NCBI GenBank assembly: GCA_023424095.1
Contig: JAFAEG010000035.1
Span: 1-24,493, forward strand
Direction of reading: 5' to 3'
Source of the DNA: Pseudomonadota bacterium
GTDB taxonomy: Bacteria; Pseudomonadota; Alphaproteobacteria; Sphingomonadales; Sphingomonadaceae
Length of the DNA: 24,493 nucleotides
Shown: positions 1 to 7,035 of the stretch, piece by piece
Layout of the letters: the number at the start of each line of letters is the position of its first letter
Numbering within the stretch: position 1 is the stretch's first letter
Program-made: the position numbers and the translations under genes
The notes under the pieces: model-generated
What the model was told of the DNA's origin: nothing
Databases searched by the model: none
The model's input: only the letters and a program-made list of their open reading frames with translations

Positions 1-2
1 CA

Positions 3-69
3 CCCGCGCCTTCGCGCGGGCCCCTCCACCGCCTTCGGCGGTCCCCCTCCCCTGCAAATGCAGGGGAGG
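3..69. repeat. Three consecutive hairpins before the Fe-S scaffold gene
   Basis: Three perfect inverted repeats follow each other: CCCGCGC/GCGCGGG at 3-9 and 14-20, ACCGCC/GGCGGT at 28-33 and 37-42, and an 11-bp pair CCTCCCCTGCA/TGCAGGGGAGG at 46-56 and 59-69 with a 2-base centre. The arrangement resembles the C-rich intergenic repeats that are common in sphingomonads and Caulobacter (from memory). The right arm of the third hairpin contains the only Shine-Dalgarno-like sequence for the gene starting at 75. The cluster could also terminate an upstream transcript. Confidence 0.6.
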
Positions 70-74
70 AATTT

Positions 75-584
75 TTGTCGGTCGATCCTATATCTGCTTT
101 CGTGAGCCCGCCCCTCTACAGCCGCGACATCCTTCGCCTGGCGGCCAGCATTCCGCATCTCGGTCTGCTGGAGCATCCGGCGGCGCGGTCGGAGCGGGCG
201 TCGGCTCTGTGCGGGAGTCGGGTGACGGTGACCGTCGCCATGGATGAGGCAGGCTGCGTCTCGTCGCTAGGGCAGGAGGTGAAGGCCTGTGCGCTTGGCC
301 AGGCGTCTGCCGCCTTGATGGGGCGCCATGCGATCGGCCGGAGCGCGAAGGAGCTGGCGACAGCGCGCGATGCCCTCGCGGACTTCCTGGAAGGGGCGAG
401 CGACGATCCGGGCGATTGGCCGGGGCTGGAGGCGCTGGCCGCGGCGCGGGCCTATCCGGCGCGGCGCGCGTCGATCATGCTGCCGTTCGAGGCGGTGGCG
501 GAAGCGGCGCTCAGGGCCGGCGCTCAGGAACGGTCCGCAGCGTCTTCCTCTGCCGCGCCATCGCCTTCCTCTTCCGAGAGGTAA
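75..584 (+). CDS. NifU/IscU-like iron-sulfur cluster assembly scaffold protein
   Basis: A 169-residue protein of the NifU N-terminal/IscU/SufU scaffold family, which holds nascent Fe-S clusters in the cytoplasm before transfer to apoproteins. Three cysteines fall where the family needs them: C46 (SALCGS), C60 (EAGCVSS) and C72 (KACALGQASAALMG). The last resembles the GCxIxxASAS signature of IscU/SufU. The start is a TTG at 75, placed 5 bases after GGGGAGGA; no upstream ATG is in frame. The C-terminus, roughly from residue 150, is a low-complexity Ser/Ala/Pro tail. It lies in the 61 bp shared with the convergent antiporter gene and is probably not part of the fold. No cysteine desulfurase or other isc/suf gene is nearby, so which machinery it serves is unclear. 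Confidence 0.8.
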   Translation: MSVDPISAFVSPPLYSRDILRLAASIPHLGLLEHPAARSERASALCGSRVTVTVAMDEAGCVSSLGQEVKACALGQASAALMGRHAIGRSAKELATARDALADFLEGASDDPGDWPGLEALAAARAYPARRASIMLPFEAVAEAALRAGAQERSAASSSAAPSPSSSER

Positions 585-2395
585 TCGGCGGCGTCGAGGT
601 TGATCGCCTTGCCGCCCGCGCGGGGGGCGCTGAGCGGCTCCGGTTCCGGCGTTGACGTGTTCTTGCGGAACAGCCAGCGGCCCGAGGTGATGTCGCCCTC
701 GACCTGCAGGGCCAGGCGCTCGGCATCGCGGCGGCGCACGTCGACGATCGCTTCCTCCGCCTCGTCCTCGCTATAGCCAAGGCCGATCAAGGCGGCGCGG
801 CCCATCGCCATCGCGGATTCCAGCGTCTCGCGGATCTGGTAATCGACGCCGTTGCGAATCAGCCGCATCGAATGGCCGCGATCGTAGGAGCGGACGAACA
901 GCCGTGCCGCGTCGAATTCCGACTGGCAAAGCTCGACGATGCGGTCGGCTTCTTCGGGATCGTCGACGCAGACCATGATCGCCTCGGCTTCCGCGGCGCC
1001 GGAGGCGTGGAGGACGTCGAGCCTTGTGCCGTCGCCATAATAGACCTTGAAGCCGAAGCGGCCGGCGGCGCGGATCATGTCCACGTCCTTCTCGATCACC
1101 GACAGGCTGACGTCGCGCGCCAGCAGGGCCTGCGCCACCACCTGCGCAAAGCGGCCAAAGCCAATGAACAGAACATCGCCGCGCAGCCCGTCCGCCGCCT
1201 CGGTCCCTTCTCGCGAGACTTTCGGTTCGGGCAGGAGGCGGTCGACGGCGAGGATGACGAGCGGGGTCAGCACCATCGAGATGATGACGACCGCGGTGAA
1301 CAGGGCGTTTTGCGGCGCGCTGATCAGCCCGGCGAGGGCGGCGGCCGAATAGACGACGAAGGCGAATTCGCCACCTTGCGCGAACAAGGCCGCGCGGTGA
1401 ACCGCCTCGTCCCGATGGGCGCGGAACAGGCGTGCGATCACGTAGATGCCAATGCCTTTTGTGGCCATCGCGGCGGCGACCGCGGCCAGGACGAAGCCCC
1501 ATTGGGCGATGACGAGGCCGATATCGAGCGCCATGCCGACGCTGAGGAAGAAGAGGCCGAGCAGGATGCCGCGGAACGGCTCGATATCCGCGGCGACCTG
1601 GTGCCGGTAGGTCGAATCGGAGAGCAATACGCCGGCCAGGAAGGCGCCCATCGCCATCGACAGGCCGGCCCGCTGCATGAGCAGGGCCGCGCCCAATACG
1701 ATCAGCAGGGCGAATGCGGTCATCACCTCGCGCGCGCCGGTGCGCGAGAGGATGCCGAAAATCGGGTCGAGCAGATAGCGCCCGGCGAAAATCACGAACA
1801 GCACCGCGCCCACGCCGATCAGGATGGACTGCCAGGCGGGCATGGCGTCGGGACTGGGGCCGGCCAGCAACGTGCCGAGCAGGACCAGGATCGCCAGCAA
1901 GGGGACGATCATCAGGTCTTCGAACAACAGGATCGCGACCGCCCGCTGTCCGCTTTCCGAGCCGGTGCCCTCGCGCTCCTCGACCATGCGCATGATGACG
2001 GCGGTGGAGGACATGACGAAGCCGGAGGCGGCGACGAAGGCGCCGATCGTGCCGAGCCCGAAGGCGATGCCGGCAAGGGTCAGCAGGAGGGTGCAGGCCA
2101 GCACCTGCGCGGCGCCCAGTCCGAAGATCGCGCCGCGCATCCGCCACAGCCGCTGCGGCCGCATTTCGAGCCCGATCAGGAAGAGGAACATCACCACGCC
2201 GATCTCGGCGACGTGGAGCAAGGTGACCGGATCGGTGACGATGCCGATCCCCCACGGGCCGACGATCAGGCCGGCGACGAGATAGCCGAGGATGGCGCCG
2301 AGGCCGAGCTTGCGGAAGATCGGCACCGCGATGACGGCCGCGCCGAGCAAGGCGACGGTCGCGCCGAGTTCCAGTCCGCCCGCTTCCGCCGCCAT
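524..2395 (-). CDS. KefB/KefC-type monovalent cation:proton antiporter (CPA2 family)
   Basis: A 623-residue inner-membrane antiporter. Residues about 10-385 are an almost unbroken series of hydrophobic segments with CPA2 signatures: GYLVAGLIVGP near 38-47, FLFLIGLEM near 70-78 and LLFEDLMIVPLLA near 156-168, whose acidic pair E159/D160 is the expected ion-binding site. A cytoplasmic RCK/TrkA-N domain follows from about 406, with the nucleotide-binding GFGRFAQ at 412-418. The family exports K+ or Na+ in exchange for protons, in some members gated by glutathione adducts or NAD(H); the exact ion cannot be read here. The start has a good Shine-Dalgarno (CAGGGAGAAACATT before ATG). The gene lies 44 bp after aroK on the same strand, so cotranscription is likely. 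The acidic C-terminal tail is encoded antisense to the end of the Fe-S scaffold gene. Confidence 0.9.
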   Translation of the reverse strand: MAAEAGGLELGATVALLGAAVIAVPIFRKLGLGAILGYLVAGLIVGPWGIGIVTDPVTLLHVAEIGVVMFLFLIGLEMRPQRLWRMRGAIFGLGAAQVLACTLLLTLAGIAFGLGTIGAFVAASGFVMSSTAVIMRMVEEREGTGSESGQRAVAILLFEDLMIVPLLAILVLLGTLLAGPSPDAMPAWQSILIGVGAVLFVIFAGRYLLDPIFGILSRTGAREVMTAFALLIVLGAALLMQRAGLSMAMGAFLAGVLLSDSTYRHQVAADIEPFRGILLGLFFLSVGMALDIGLVIAQWGFVLAAVAAAMATKGIGIYVIARLFRAHRDEAVHRAALFAQGGEFAFVVYSAAALAGLISAPQNALFTAVVIISMVLTPLVILAVDRLLPEPKVSREGTEAADGLRGDVLFIGFGRFAQVVAQALLARDVSLSVIEKDVDMIRAAGRFGFKVYYGDGTRLDVLHASGAAEAEAIMVCVDDPEEADRIVELCQSEFDAARLFVRSYDRGHSMRLIRNGVDYQIRETLESAMAMGRAALIGLGYSEDEAEEAIVDVRRRDAERLALQVEGDITSGRWLFRKNTSTPEPEPLSAPRAGGKAINLDAADYLSEEEGDGAAEEDAADRS

Positions 2396-2439
2396 AATGT
2401 TTCTCCCTGTTTACGCAGTCGCGGCGGCGGGGCGCGGGG

Positions 2440-2958
2440 TCAAGGCCGGATCAAAGCGAGGATGTGGTCGACGACCGTGTCTGGCTCGTCCTCGGCGGCG
2501 ATGCGATGGTGGGCGAGGCGATAATGGCGTTCGCGGCGCGCGGCGAGCGCGGCAAGCTTTGCGGGCAGGTCGGGGCCGGCGAGGAGCGGGCGGTGGCTCT
2601 GGTCCGCCAGCCGCGTGACGAGGATTTCGGACGGAATGTCGAGCCAGATCGTGGTCGCGCGCGCCAGCAGCAGTCGGCGCGTGCCCGTTTGCGGCATTGC
2701 GCCGCCGCCGGTGGCCAGAACACACGTCGTCCCGTCGAGCAGTCGGTCGATGGTCTGGCGTTCGAGGGTCCGGAAATGCGCCTCGCCGTGGCGGGCGAAG
2801 AGGTTGGCGATGCTTTCCCCCGTCTCGCCTTCGATGCTGGCGTCGGAATCGGCGAACGGCCAGGCGAGTTGGTCCGCGAGCAGGCGGCCGACCGTGCTCT
2901 TGCCGGACCCCGGCATCCCGACGAGCGCCACCGGGCGAAGGAGATGCGGGCCGTTCAT
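2440..2958 (-). CDS. aroK: Shikimate kinase
   Basis: A 172-residue cytoplasmic kinase of the chorismate pathway that phosphorylates shikimate to shikimate 3-phosphate with ATP. The Walker A motif GMPGSGKST lies at residues 14-22, followed by the shikimate-binding DSD (WPFADSDASIE) and the glycine-rich ATGGGAMP. The lid arginine region (SHRPLLAG) and the C-terminal ERHYRLAHH are also present. The ATG at 2958 gives the usual length for the family; the frame stays open 71 codons further upstream, but that extension is Arg/Pro-rich and overlaps the divergent small gene, so I rejected it. In many alphaproteobacteria aroK is followed by aroB; here it is followed by the antiporter gene. The start is only 49 bp from the divergent gene at 3008, so both promoters must overlap. 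Confidence 0.92.
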   Translation of the reverse strand: MNGPHLLRPVALVGMPGSGKSTVGRLLADQLAWPFADSDASIEGETGESIANLFARHGEAHFRTLERQTIDRLLDGTTCVLATGGGAMPQTGTRRLLLARATTIWLDIPSEILVTRLADQSHRPLLAGPDLPAKLAALAARRERHYRLAHHRIAAEDEPDTVVDHILALIRP

Positions 2959-3007
2959 GCGCGGCGGGGCTATACATGGGGGCGGGGGATGGGGCAAAAG
3001 CCCGGCC

Positions 3008-3193
3008 ATGCCTCCTAGCCGTTTCCAGTCGCTGTCGTCCGACCGCCGCCGCCGGGGCGTTTCGCCCGGCATCATCGCCCTGATCGTGCTCGGCCTGATC
3101 CTGGCCTTCCTCTTCTTCCTGTCCACGCTCGACACCGAAAAGCCGACCGGGCCGATGGAGCAGGACGTCACCGATGCTCTCCCGAAGAGCTAA
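3008..3193 (+). CDS. Small single-span membrane protein, 61 aa, unknown function
   Basis: A 61-residue protein: a basic N-terminus (SSDRRRRGVSP), one strongly hydrophobic segment at about residues 20-39 (PGIIALIVLGLILAFLFFLS), then a short polar C-terminus. The positive-inside rule predicts an N-in, C-out inner-membrane protein. The last 20 bases overlap the start of the next gene at 3174 in another frame, which suggests translational coupling. The ATG at 3008 is preferred because upstream in-frame codons run through the divergent aroK start. I recognise no named family. Its place before the exported 600-aa protein suggests the two act together or are made in fixed ratio; that is inference. 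Confidence 0.72.
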   Translation: MPPSRFQSLSSDRRRRGVSPGIIALIVLGLILAFLFFLSTLDTEKPTGPMEQDVTDALPKS

Positions 3194-4976
3194 ATCGCTC
3201 CTCCTGGCGTGCGGCGTCTGCGCGGCAGTGCTGCCGGCGGTCGCGGTCAGTGCCGGCGGCGAATTGCCGCCTGGCTTCGGCGATCCCGGCGCGCAGCCCA
3301 AGGCGCCGCCGCCGCCGACCACCCCCACGCCCACGACGGTGCGGCCGGAGAATGAGACGCCAGTGGTGCCGGTCCGTCCGGTCCGGCCCGAAGCGCAGGT
3401 GCAGGAGACGACCGATTCGGCGCTGACCGACCTGGAAATGCTGCCGCCTCCACCACCGCCGCCGCTTTACGATATTCCGGCCGGGTCGGAGCGGGCGACG
3501 GACATTGTCGGCCTGATCAACGTCATCAATCGCGGCCTGCCGATCGACGCCTTCGGCGATGCCAGCGGGCCGTATCTCACCACCTTGATGCAGCGGCTGG
3601 ACGCGCCGATTCCGTCGCGCTGGACGCAGATCCTGCTGCGCCGCGCGCTAATGTCGCGGGTGACCGCGCCGCGCGGCATCGATCCGGCGGATTTCGTCGC
3701 GGCCCGCGTGCGCCTCCTGGTGCGGATGGGCGAAGCGGACGCGGCGCGGATGCTGGCGCAGGCGATCGACGTGGTCAGCTACACGCCGATGATGGTGGGC
3801 GCGGCCTATGAGGCGTCGCTGGCCAGCGCCGATCCTGCGGGCCTGTGTCCGCTGGTGCAGAAAGGCCGCGCCTCGTTCGACGATCCGGCCTGGCCGATGG
3901 CGGATGCAATGTGCGCCGCGATGCAGGGCGAGCCGGGCAGGGCGGGCGCCTTGCTCGACGAGGCGCGGCGCAAGGGCGCGAGCGGCATCGATCTGTTGCT
4001 GGCCGAAAAGATTGTCGGCGCGGGCAGCGGCACCGGCCGCTCGGTCGAGATCAATTGGGACGAAGTGCCGGAGCTGAACGTCTGGCGCTTCGGGCTGGCC
4101 AGCGCCGCCGGCGTGGTCCTGCCGGAGCGGCTGATCGGGCCGGCAGGCGCGCGGATGCAGGCCTGGCTGGCGCGCGCGCCGATGGTGCCGGCGACCGAGC
4201 GGCTGGGCGCGGCAGATGCCGCCGCGACGCTCGGCGTTTTCTCGTCCGCGTCGCTGATGAACGCTTATGCTCTGGCCTTCGACATGCGGCAGGCGGCAGG
4301 CGAGGCCGAGGCGGAAGGATCGCTGACCAGCCGGCTCGCGGCCGCCTTCAACGGCGAACCCGCCGCGCGGGTGGTCGCGCTGCGGGGGATCTGGGGCGAG
4401 AACGAGCCGAGTGCGGGCGACCTCTACCCCCGGCTGATCCTGACCGCTGGGGCGGCGGCGCAGGTGGCCGCGGACGGCAATTATTCGGGCGACGCGGACG
4501 AGATCGTCGCGTCGCTGTTCGCGGCCGGGATGGACGGCGAGGCGGCGGCATGGACCGGCATTGTCGAGGGCGAGGGCGGCTCGACCCTGGGCTGGGCCTT
4601 GCTCGCGGTCGGTGCGCCGCAACTGGCGGTCGATGTCGACGGCTCGCGCATTCGCGGCTTTGCCGGTGCGGACGGCGATTTGCGGGCGCGGATGCTGGCG
4701 GCGGCTTTGGCAGGGCTCGGCCGGATGGACGACAATGCGGCGATTGCGCAGGGCATCGACGTGGCGCGCACCGATGTCTGGACCGAGGCGCTGGATCGGG
4801 CCGCATCGGCGGGGCAGGGGGGCACGGTCGCCCTGCTCGCCGCGATCGGCATGCAAGTGCCCGACTGGCGCGGCGTGCCGCCGGAGCATCTCTACCACAT
4901 CACCCGCGCGCTTCGCCGGGTGGGCCTGGAATATGAGGCGCGGATGATCGCCGCCGAGGCCCTTACCCGGCTATGA
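3174..4976 (+). CDS. Exported hypothetical protein, 600 aa, proline-rich N-terminus
   Basis: No family recognised with confidence. The N-terminus is a signal peptide (basic MLSRRAK, hydrophobic LLLACGVCAAVLPAVAVSA, cleavage about residue 27). A Pro-rich linker follows at about 40-100, ending in a run of Pro at 90-97 (MLPPPPPPPLYD). The remainder, about 105-600, is Ala/Leu/Arg-rich and probably all helical with repeated paired-helix character, for example ARMLAQAIDVV, RAGALLDEARRKGASG and ARMLAAALAGLGRMDDNAAI. A TPR/Sel1-like or other helical-repeat solenoid is possible but unproven. The product would act in the periplasm or at the envelope. The gene overlaps the small membrane protein gene by 20 bp, and its stop shares ATGA with the xerD start, so all three are probably one transcriptional unit. 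Confidence 0.85.
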   Translation: MLSRRAKSLLLACGVCAAVLPAVAVSAGGELPPGFGDPGAQPKAPPPPTTPTPTTVRPENETPVVPVRPVRPEAQVQETTDSALTDLEMLPPPPPPPLYDIPAGSERATDIVGLINVINRGLPIDAFGDASGPYLTTLMQRLDAPIPSRWTQILLRRALMSRVTAPRGIDPADFVAARVRLLVRMGEADAARMLAQAIDVVSYTPMMVGAAYEASLASADPAGLCPLVQKGRASFDDPAWPMADAMCAAMQGEPGRAGALLDEARRKGASGIDLLLAEKIVGAGSGTGRSVEINWDEVPELNVWRFGLASAAGVVLPERLIGPAGARMQAWLARAPMVPATERLGAADAAATLGVFSSASLMNAYALAFDMRQAAGEAEAEGSLTSRLAAAFNGEPAARVVALRGIWGENEPSAGDLYPRLILTAGAAAQVAADGNYSGDADEIVASLFAAGMDGEAAAWTGIVEGEGGSTLGWALLAVGAPQLAVDVDGSRIRGFAGADGDLRARMLAAALAGLGRMDDNAAIAQGIDVARTDVWTEALDRAASAGQGGTVALLAAIGMQVPDWRGVPPEHLYHITRALRRVGLEYEARMIAAEALTRL

Positions 4977-5953
4977 ACGCGCCTGGCGATCGACAAGCGA
5001 TCGAGGCGTTTCTGGAGATGATGGCGGCGGAGGCCGGAGCGGCGCGCAACACCCTGCTGGCCTATCGGCGCGACCTGGAGGGCGCTTCAGCGTCGCTGGG
5101 CGGCAAGCTGGCCGGGGCGGGCGATGCCGAGCTTCAGCTTCTGGCGGCGGAATGGATGCCGCTCGCGCGCTCGAGCGTGGCGCGCAAGGCGGCGGCGTTG
5201 CGGCGCTTCTACGGCTTTCTCCATGCCGAGCAGATGCGGGCCGACGACCCGTCAGCGGCGCTGCCGCGGCCGGGGCGGGACCGGCCGTTGCCCAAGGTGC
5301 TGGGCCATGCGGATGTCGATGCCCTGTTCGCGGAGATCGAGCGGCGGGTGGCGCAAGACCTGCCTTATGCGCGGCGGCTCTCCGCATTGATCGAATTGCT
5401 CTACGGCTCGGGCCTGCGGGCGACCGAATTGGTGTCGCTGCCGCGCCACGCGCTCGCGCCTGGGCGCCCCTATCTGATCCTGAGCGGCAAGGGCGGGCGT
5501 GAGAGGCTGGTGCCGATTTCCGAGCGGGCGCATGCGGCAGTGGCGGCGTGGGGCGCCTCGGTGCCGAAGGATGCCCTGTGGCTGTTTCCGTCGGGGAAGA
5601 AGCATCTCAGCCGGGTGCGGCTCTACCAGCTCGTCCGCGAATTGGGCGCGGCGGCGGGCATTCCGCCCGAGCGGATCAGCCCCCATGTGCTGCGCCACGC
5701 CTTCGCCACCCATCTGCTGGAAGGCGGTGCCGATCTGCGCGCGGTGCAGATGCTGCTCGGCCACGCCGACATCGCCACAACGCAAATCTACACTCATGTC
5801 GATTCACGGCGATTGGTGGAGCTGGTGAACAGCTGTCATCCGCTTGCGGATGCGGCCAATAGAGAATCCCATCCGCTTGCGGATGCGGCCAAGGCCGATC
5901 CTCATCCCCTTGCGGACGCGCCTCGAATTGACGCCGCACCGAAGCCAGCTTAA
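4973..5953 (+). CDS. xerD: Tyrosine recombinase XerD with repeat-extended C-terminus
   Basis: A 326-residue site-specific recombinase that resolves chromosome dimers at dif with its partner XerC. The N-terminal SAM-like core-binding domain covers about 8-95 (NTLLAYRRDL, RKAAALRRFYGFL). The catalytic domain has the full set: R149 (YGSGLRATEL), K173 (SGKGGRER), H238 and R241 (SPHVLRHAFATHLL), H264 (LLGHADIATTQ) and nucleophile Y273 (IYTHV). XerD proteins normally end shortly after this, at a motif like HHPxA. Here residues 289-321 are three 11-residue repeats, each starting HPLADA, then a 5-residue end. The ATG overlaps the stop of the preceding gene (ATGA). XerC and XerD are close paralogues; XerD is preferred from the accA neighbour and the HPLA ending. 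Confidence 0.88.
   Translation: MNAPGDRQAIEAFLEMMAAEAGAARNTLLAYRRDLEGASASLGGKLAGAGDAELQLLAAEWMPLARSSVARKAAALRRFYGFLHAEQMRADDPSAALPRPGRDRPLPKVLGHADVDALFAEIERRVAQDLPYARRLSALIELLYGSGLRATELVSLPRHALAPGRPYLILSGKGGRERLVPISERAHAAVAAWGASVPKDALWLFPSGKKHLSRVRLYQLVRELGAAAGIPPERISPHVLRHAFATHLLEGGADLRAVQMLLGHADIATTQIYTHVDSRRLVELVNSCHPLADAANRESHPLADAAKADPHPLADAPRIDAAPKPA
5837..5920 (+). repeat. 33-bp tandem repeat with internal palindrome at the 3' end of xerD
   Basis: The 21-base sequence CATCCGCTTGCGGATGCGGC+C occurs at 5837-5857 and identically at 5870-5890; a diverged third copy starts at 5903. The period is exactly 33 bp, so the frame is kept and each unit encodes 11 residues starting HPLADA. Copies one and two contain a perfect 7-bp inverted repeat, CATCCGC/GCGGATG, with a TT centre, so RNA hairpins are possible just before accA. 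Confidence 0.9.
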
Positions 5954-5967
5954 CCGCGCCCCTTCAT

Positions 5968-6909
5968 ATGGCGACTTTCCTGGATTTCGAAAAACCGATC
6001 GCGGAGCTCGAGGCACGCGTTGCGGAATTGCGCGAGACGGCGAGCTCGGGCTCGATCAACATCGAGAATGAGATTGCGAAGCTCGAGGAGCGGGCCGAGC
6101 GGCTGCTGCACGACACCTATGCCAGCCTGACCCCGATCCAGAAGGTGCAGGTCGCGCGCCACCCTGAGCGGCCGCATTTCAAACATTATGTCGCGGGCCT
6201 GATTGAGGATTTCGTGCCGTTGGCCGGTGACCGCAATTTCGCTGAGGATGCGGCGATCGTCGGCGGCCTGGGCAAATTGGGCGGCCGGCGCATCATGCTG
6301 ATCGGGCATGAAAAGGGCGACGATACCGCGAGCCGCCTGAGGCACAATTTCGGCATGGCCAAGCCGGAGGGCTATCGCAAGGCGATCCGGCTGATGCAGC
6401 TGGCCGACCGTTTCGGCCTGCCGGTGGTGAGCCTGGTCGACACGTCCGGCGCCTTTCCGGGCATCCAGGCGGAGGAACGCGGCCAGGCGGAGGCGATTGC
6501 CCGCTCGACCGAGGCCTGCCTCGCGCTCGGCGTGCCGATGGTCGCGGCCGTCGTCGGCGAAGGCGGCTCCGGCGGCGCGATCGCGATCGCAGCGGCGAAC
6601 CGCGTGCTGATGCTTGAGCACAGCGTCTATTCGGTGATCTCGCCGGAAGGCTGCGCCTCGATCCTGTGGCGCACCAACGAGAAAGCGGCCGACGCGGCCG
6701 ACGCGATGAAGATGACCGCGACCGATCTGGCGCAACTGGGGGTGGTCGACCGCGTCGTCGCCGAACCGGTCGGCGGGGCGCATCGTCACCCGGCCGAGGC
6801 CGTGAAGGCGCTGGGCGCGGCGCTGGGTGAGGAACTGGATGCGCTGGCGCCGATGACGGACAAGGAGGTCCGCGCCGACCGCCGCGAGAAATATCTGCGC
6901 ATTTCCTGA
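5968..6909 (+). CDS. accA: Acetyl-CoA carboxylase carboxyltransferase subunit alpha
   Basis: A 313-residue cytoplasmic subunit that, with AccD, transfers the carboxyl group from biotin carrier protein to acetyl-CoA to give malonyl-CoA, the first step of fatty acid synthesis. The N-terminus MATFLDFEKPIAELEARV and the central motifs GHEKGDD, FGMAKPEGYRKA, DTSGAFPG, ERGQAEAIA, GEGGSGGAIAI and SPEGCASILW are those of AccA. Length is close to the 319 residues of the E. coli protein. It starts 14 bp after xerD with no clear Shine-Dalgarno, so translation may depend on the upstream gene or on a local promoter. The xerD repeat hairpins end about 50 bp before its start and could modulate readthrough. 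Confidence 0.96.
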   Translation: MATFLDFEKPIAELEARVAELRETASSGSINIENEIAKLEERAERLLHDTYASLTPIQKVQVARHPERPHFKHYVAGLIEDFVPLAGDRNFAEDAAIVGGLGKLGGRRIMLIGHEKGDDTASRLRHNFGMAKPEGYRKAIRLMQLADRFGLPVVSLVDTSGAFPGIQAEERGQAEAIARSTEACLALGVPMVAAVVGEGGSGGAIAIAAANRVLMLEHSVYSVISPEGCASILWRTNEKAADAADAMKMTATDLAQLGVVDRVVAEPVGGAHRHPAEAVKALGAALGEELDALAPMTDKEVRADRREKYLRIS

Positions 6910-6958
6910 GGTTGATTTCCTCGAGCCGATGCCGGCTTCTCCCATTGCAAACGAAAGA

Positions 6959-6984
6959 AGCCCCGACGGTCTCCCGCCGGGGCT
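6959..6984 (-). terminator. Stem-loop between accA and the glycine-zipper gene
   Basis: A perfect 7-bp stem, AGCCCCG at 6959-6965 and CGGGGCT at 6978-6984, with a 12-base loop. Read on the minus strand it is followed by a T-rich stretch (TCTTTCGTTT), as in intrinsic terminators, so it best ends the minus-strand gene. On the plus strand the downstream bases are CCTCCTACTC, so it would be a weaker terminator for accA. Confidence 0.65.
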
Positions 6985-6996
6985 CCTCCTACTCAC

Positions 6997-7021
6997 GGGC
7001 CGGCCGATACGCCGCCGGCCC
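6997..7021 (-). terminator. GC-rich 8-bp stem-loop after the glycine-zipper gene
   Basis: Perfect 8-bp arms GGGCCGGC at 6997-7004 and GCCGGCCC at 7014-7021 with a 9-base loop, 14 bp past the stop of the gene that ends at 7036. There is no adjacent T-run; with the stem at 6959-6984 it forms a tandem hairpin end region. Confidence 0.45.
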
Positions 7022-7035
7022 GAACTGCTGAGCTG

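Noticed and set aside
872..2524. 550-codon plus-strand open frame opposite the antiporter gene
   Set aside because: It is the antisense shadow of a clear CPA2 antiporter. Composition (His, Asp, Gln and Arg-rich) is typical of a GC-rich antisense frame, and no family motif is seen.
2959..3171. 71-codon N-terminal extension of shikimate kinase
   Set aside because: It overlaps the divergent small gene, is Arg/Pro-rich, and would make the enzyme much longer than the family norm.
5837..5920. Possible small CRISPR-like array
   Set aside because: Only two identical units with 12-base gaps, inside the xerD reading frame and in phase with codons; no cas genes nearby.
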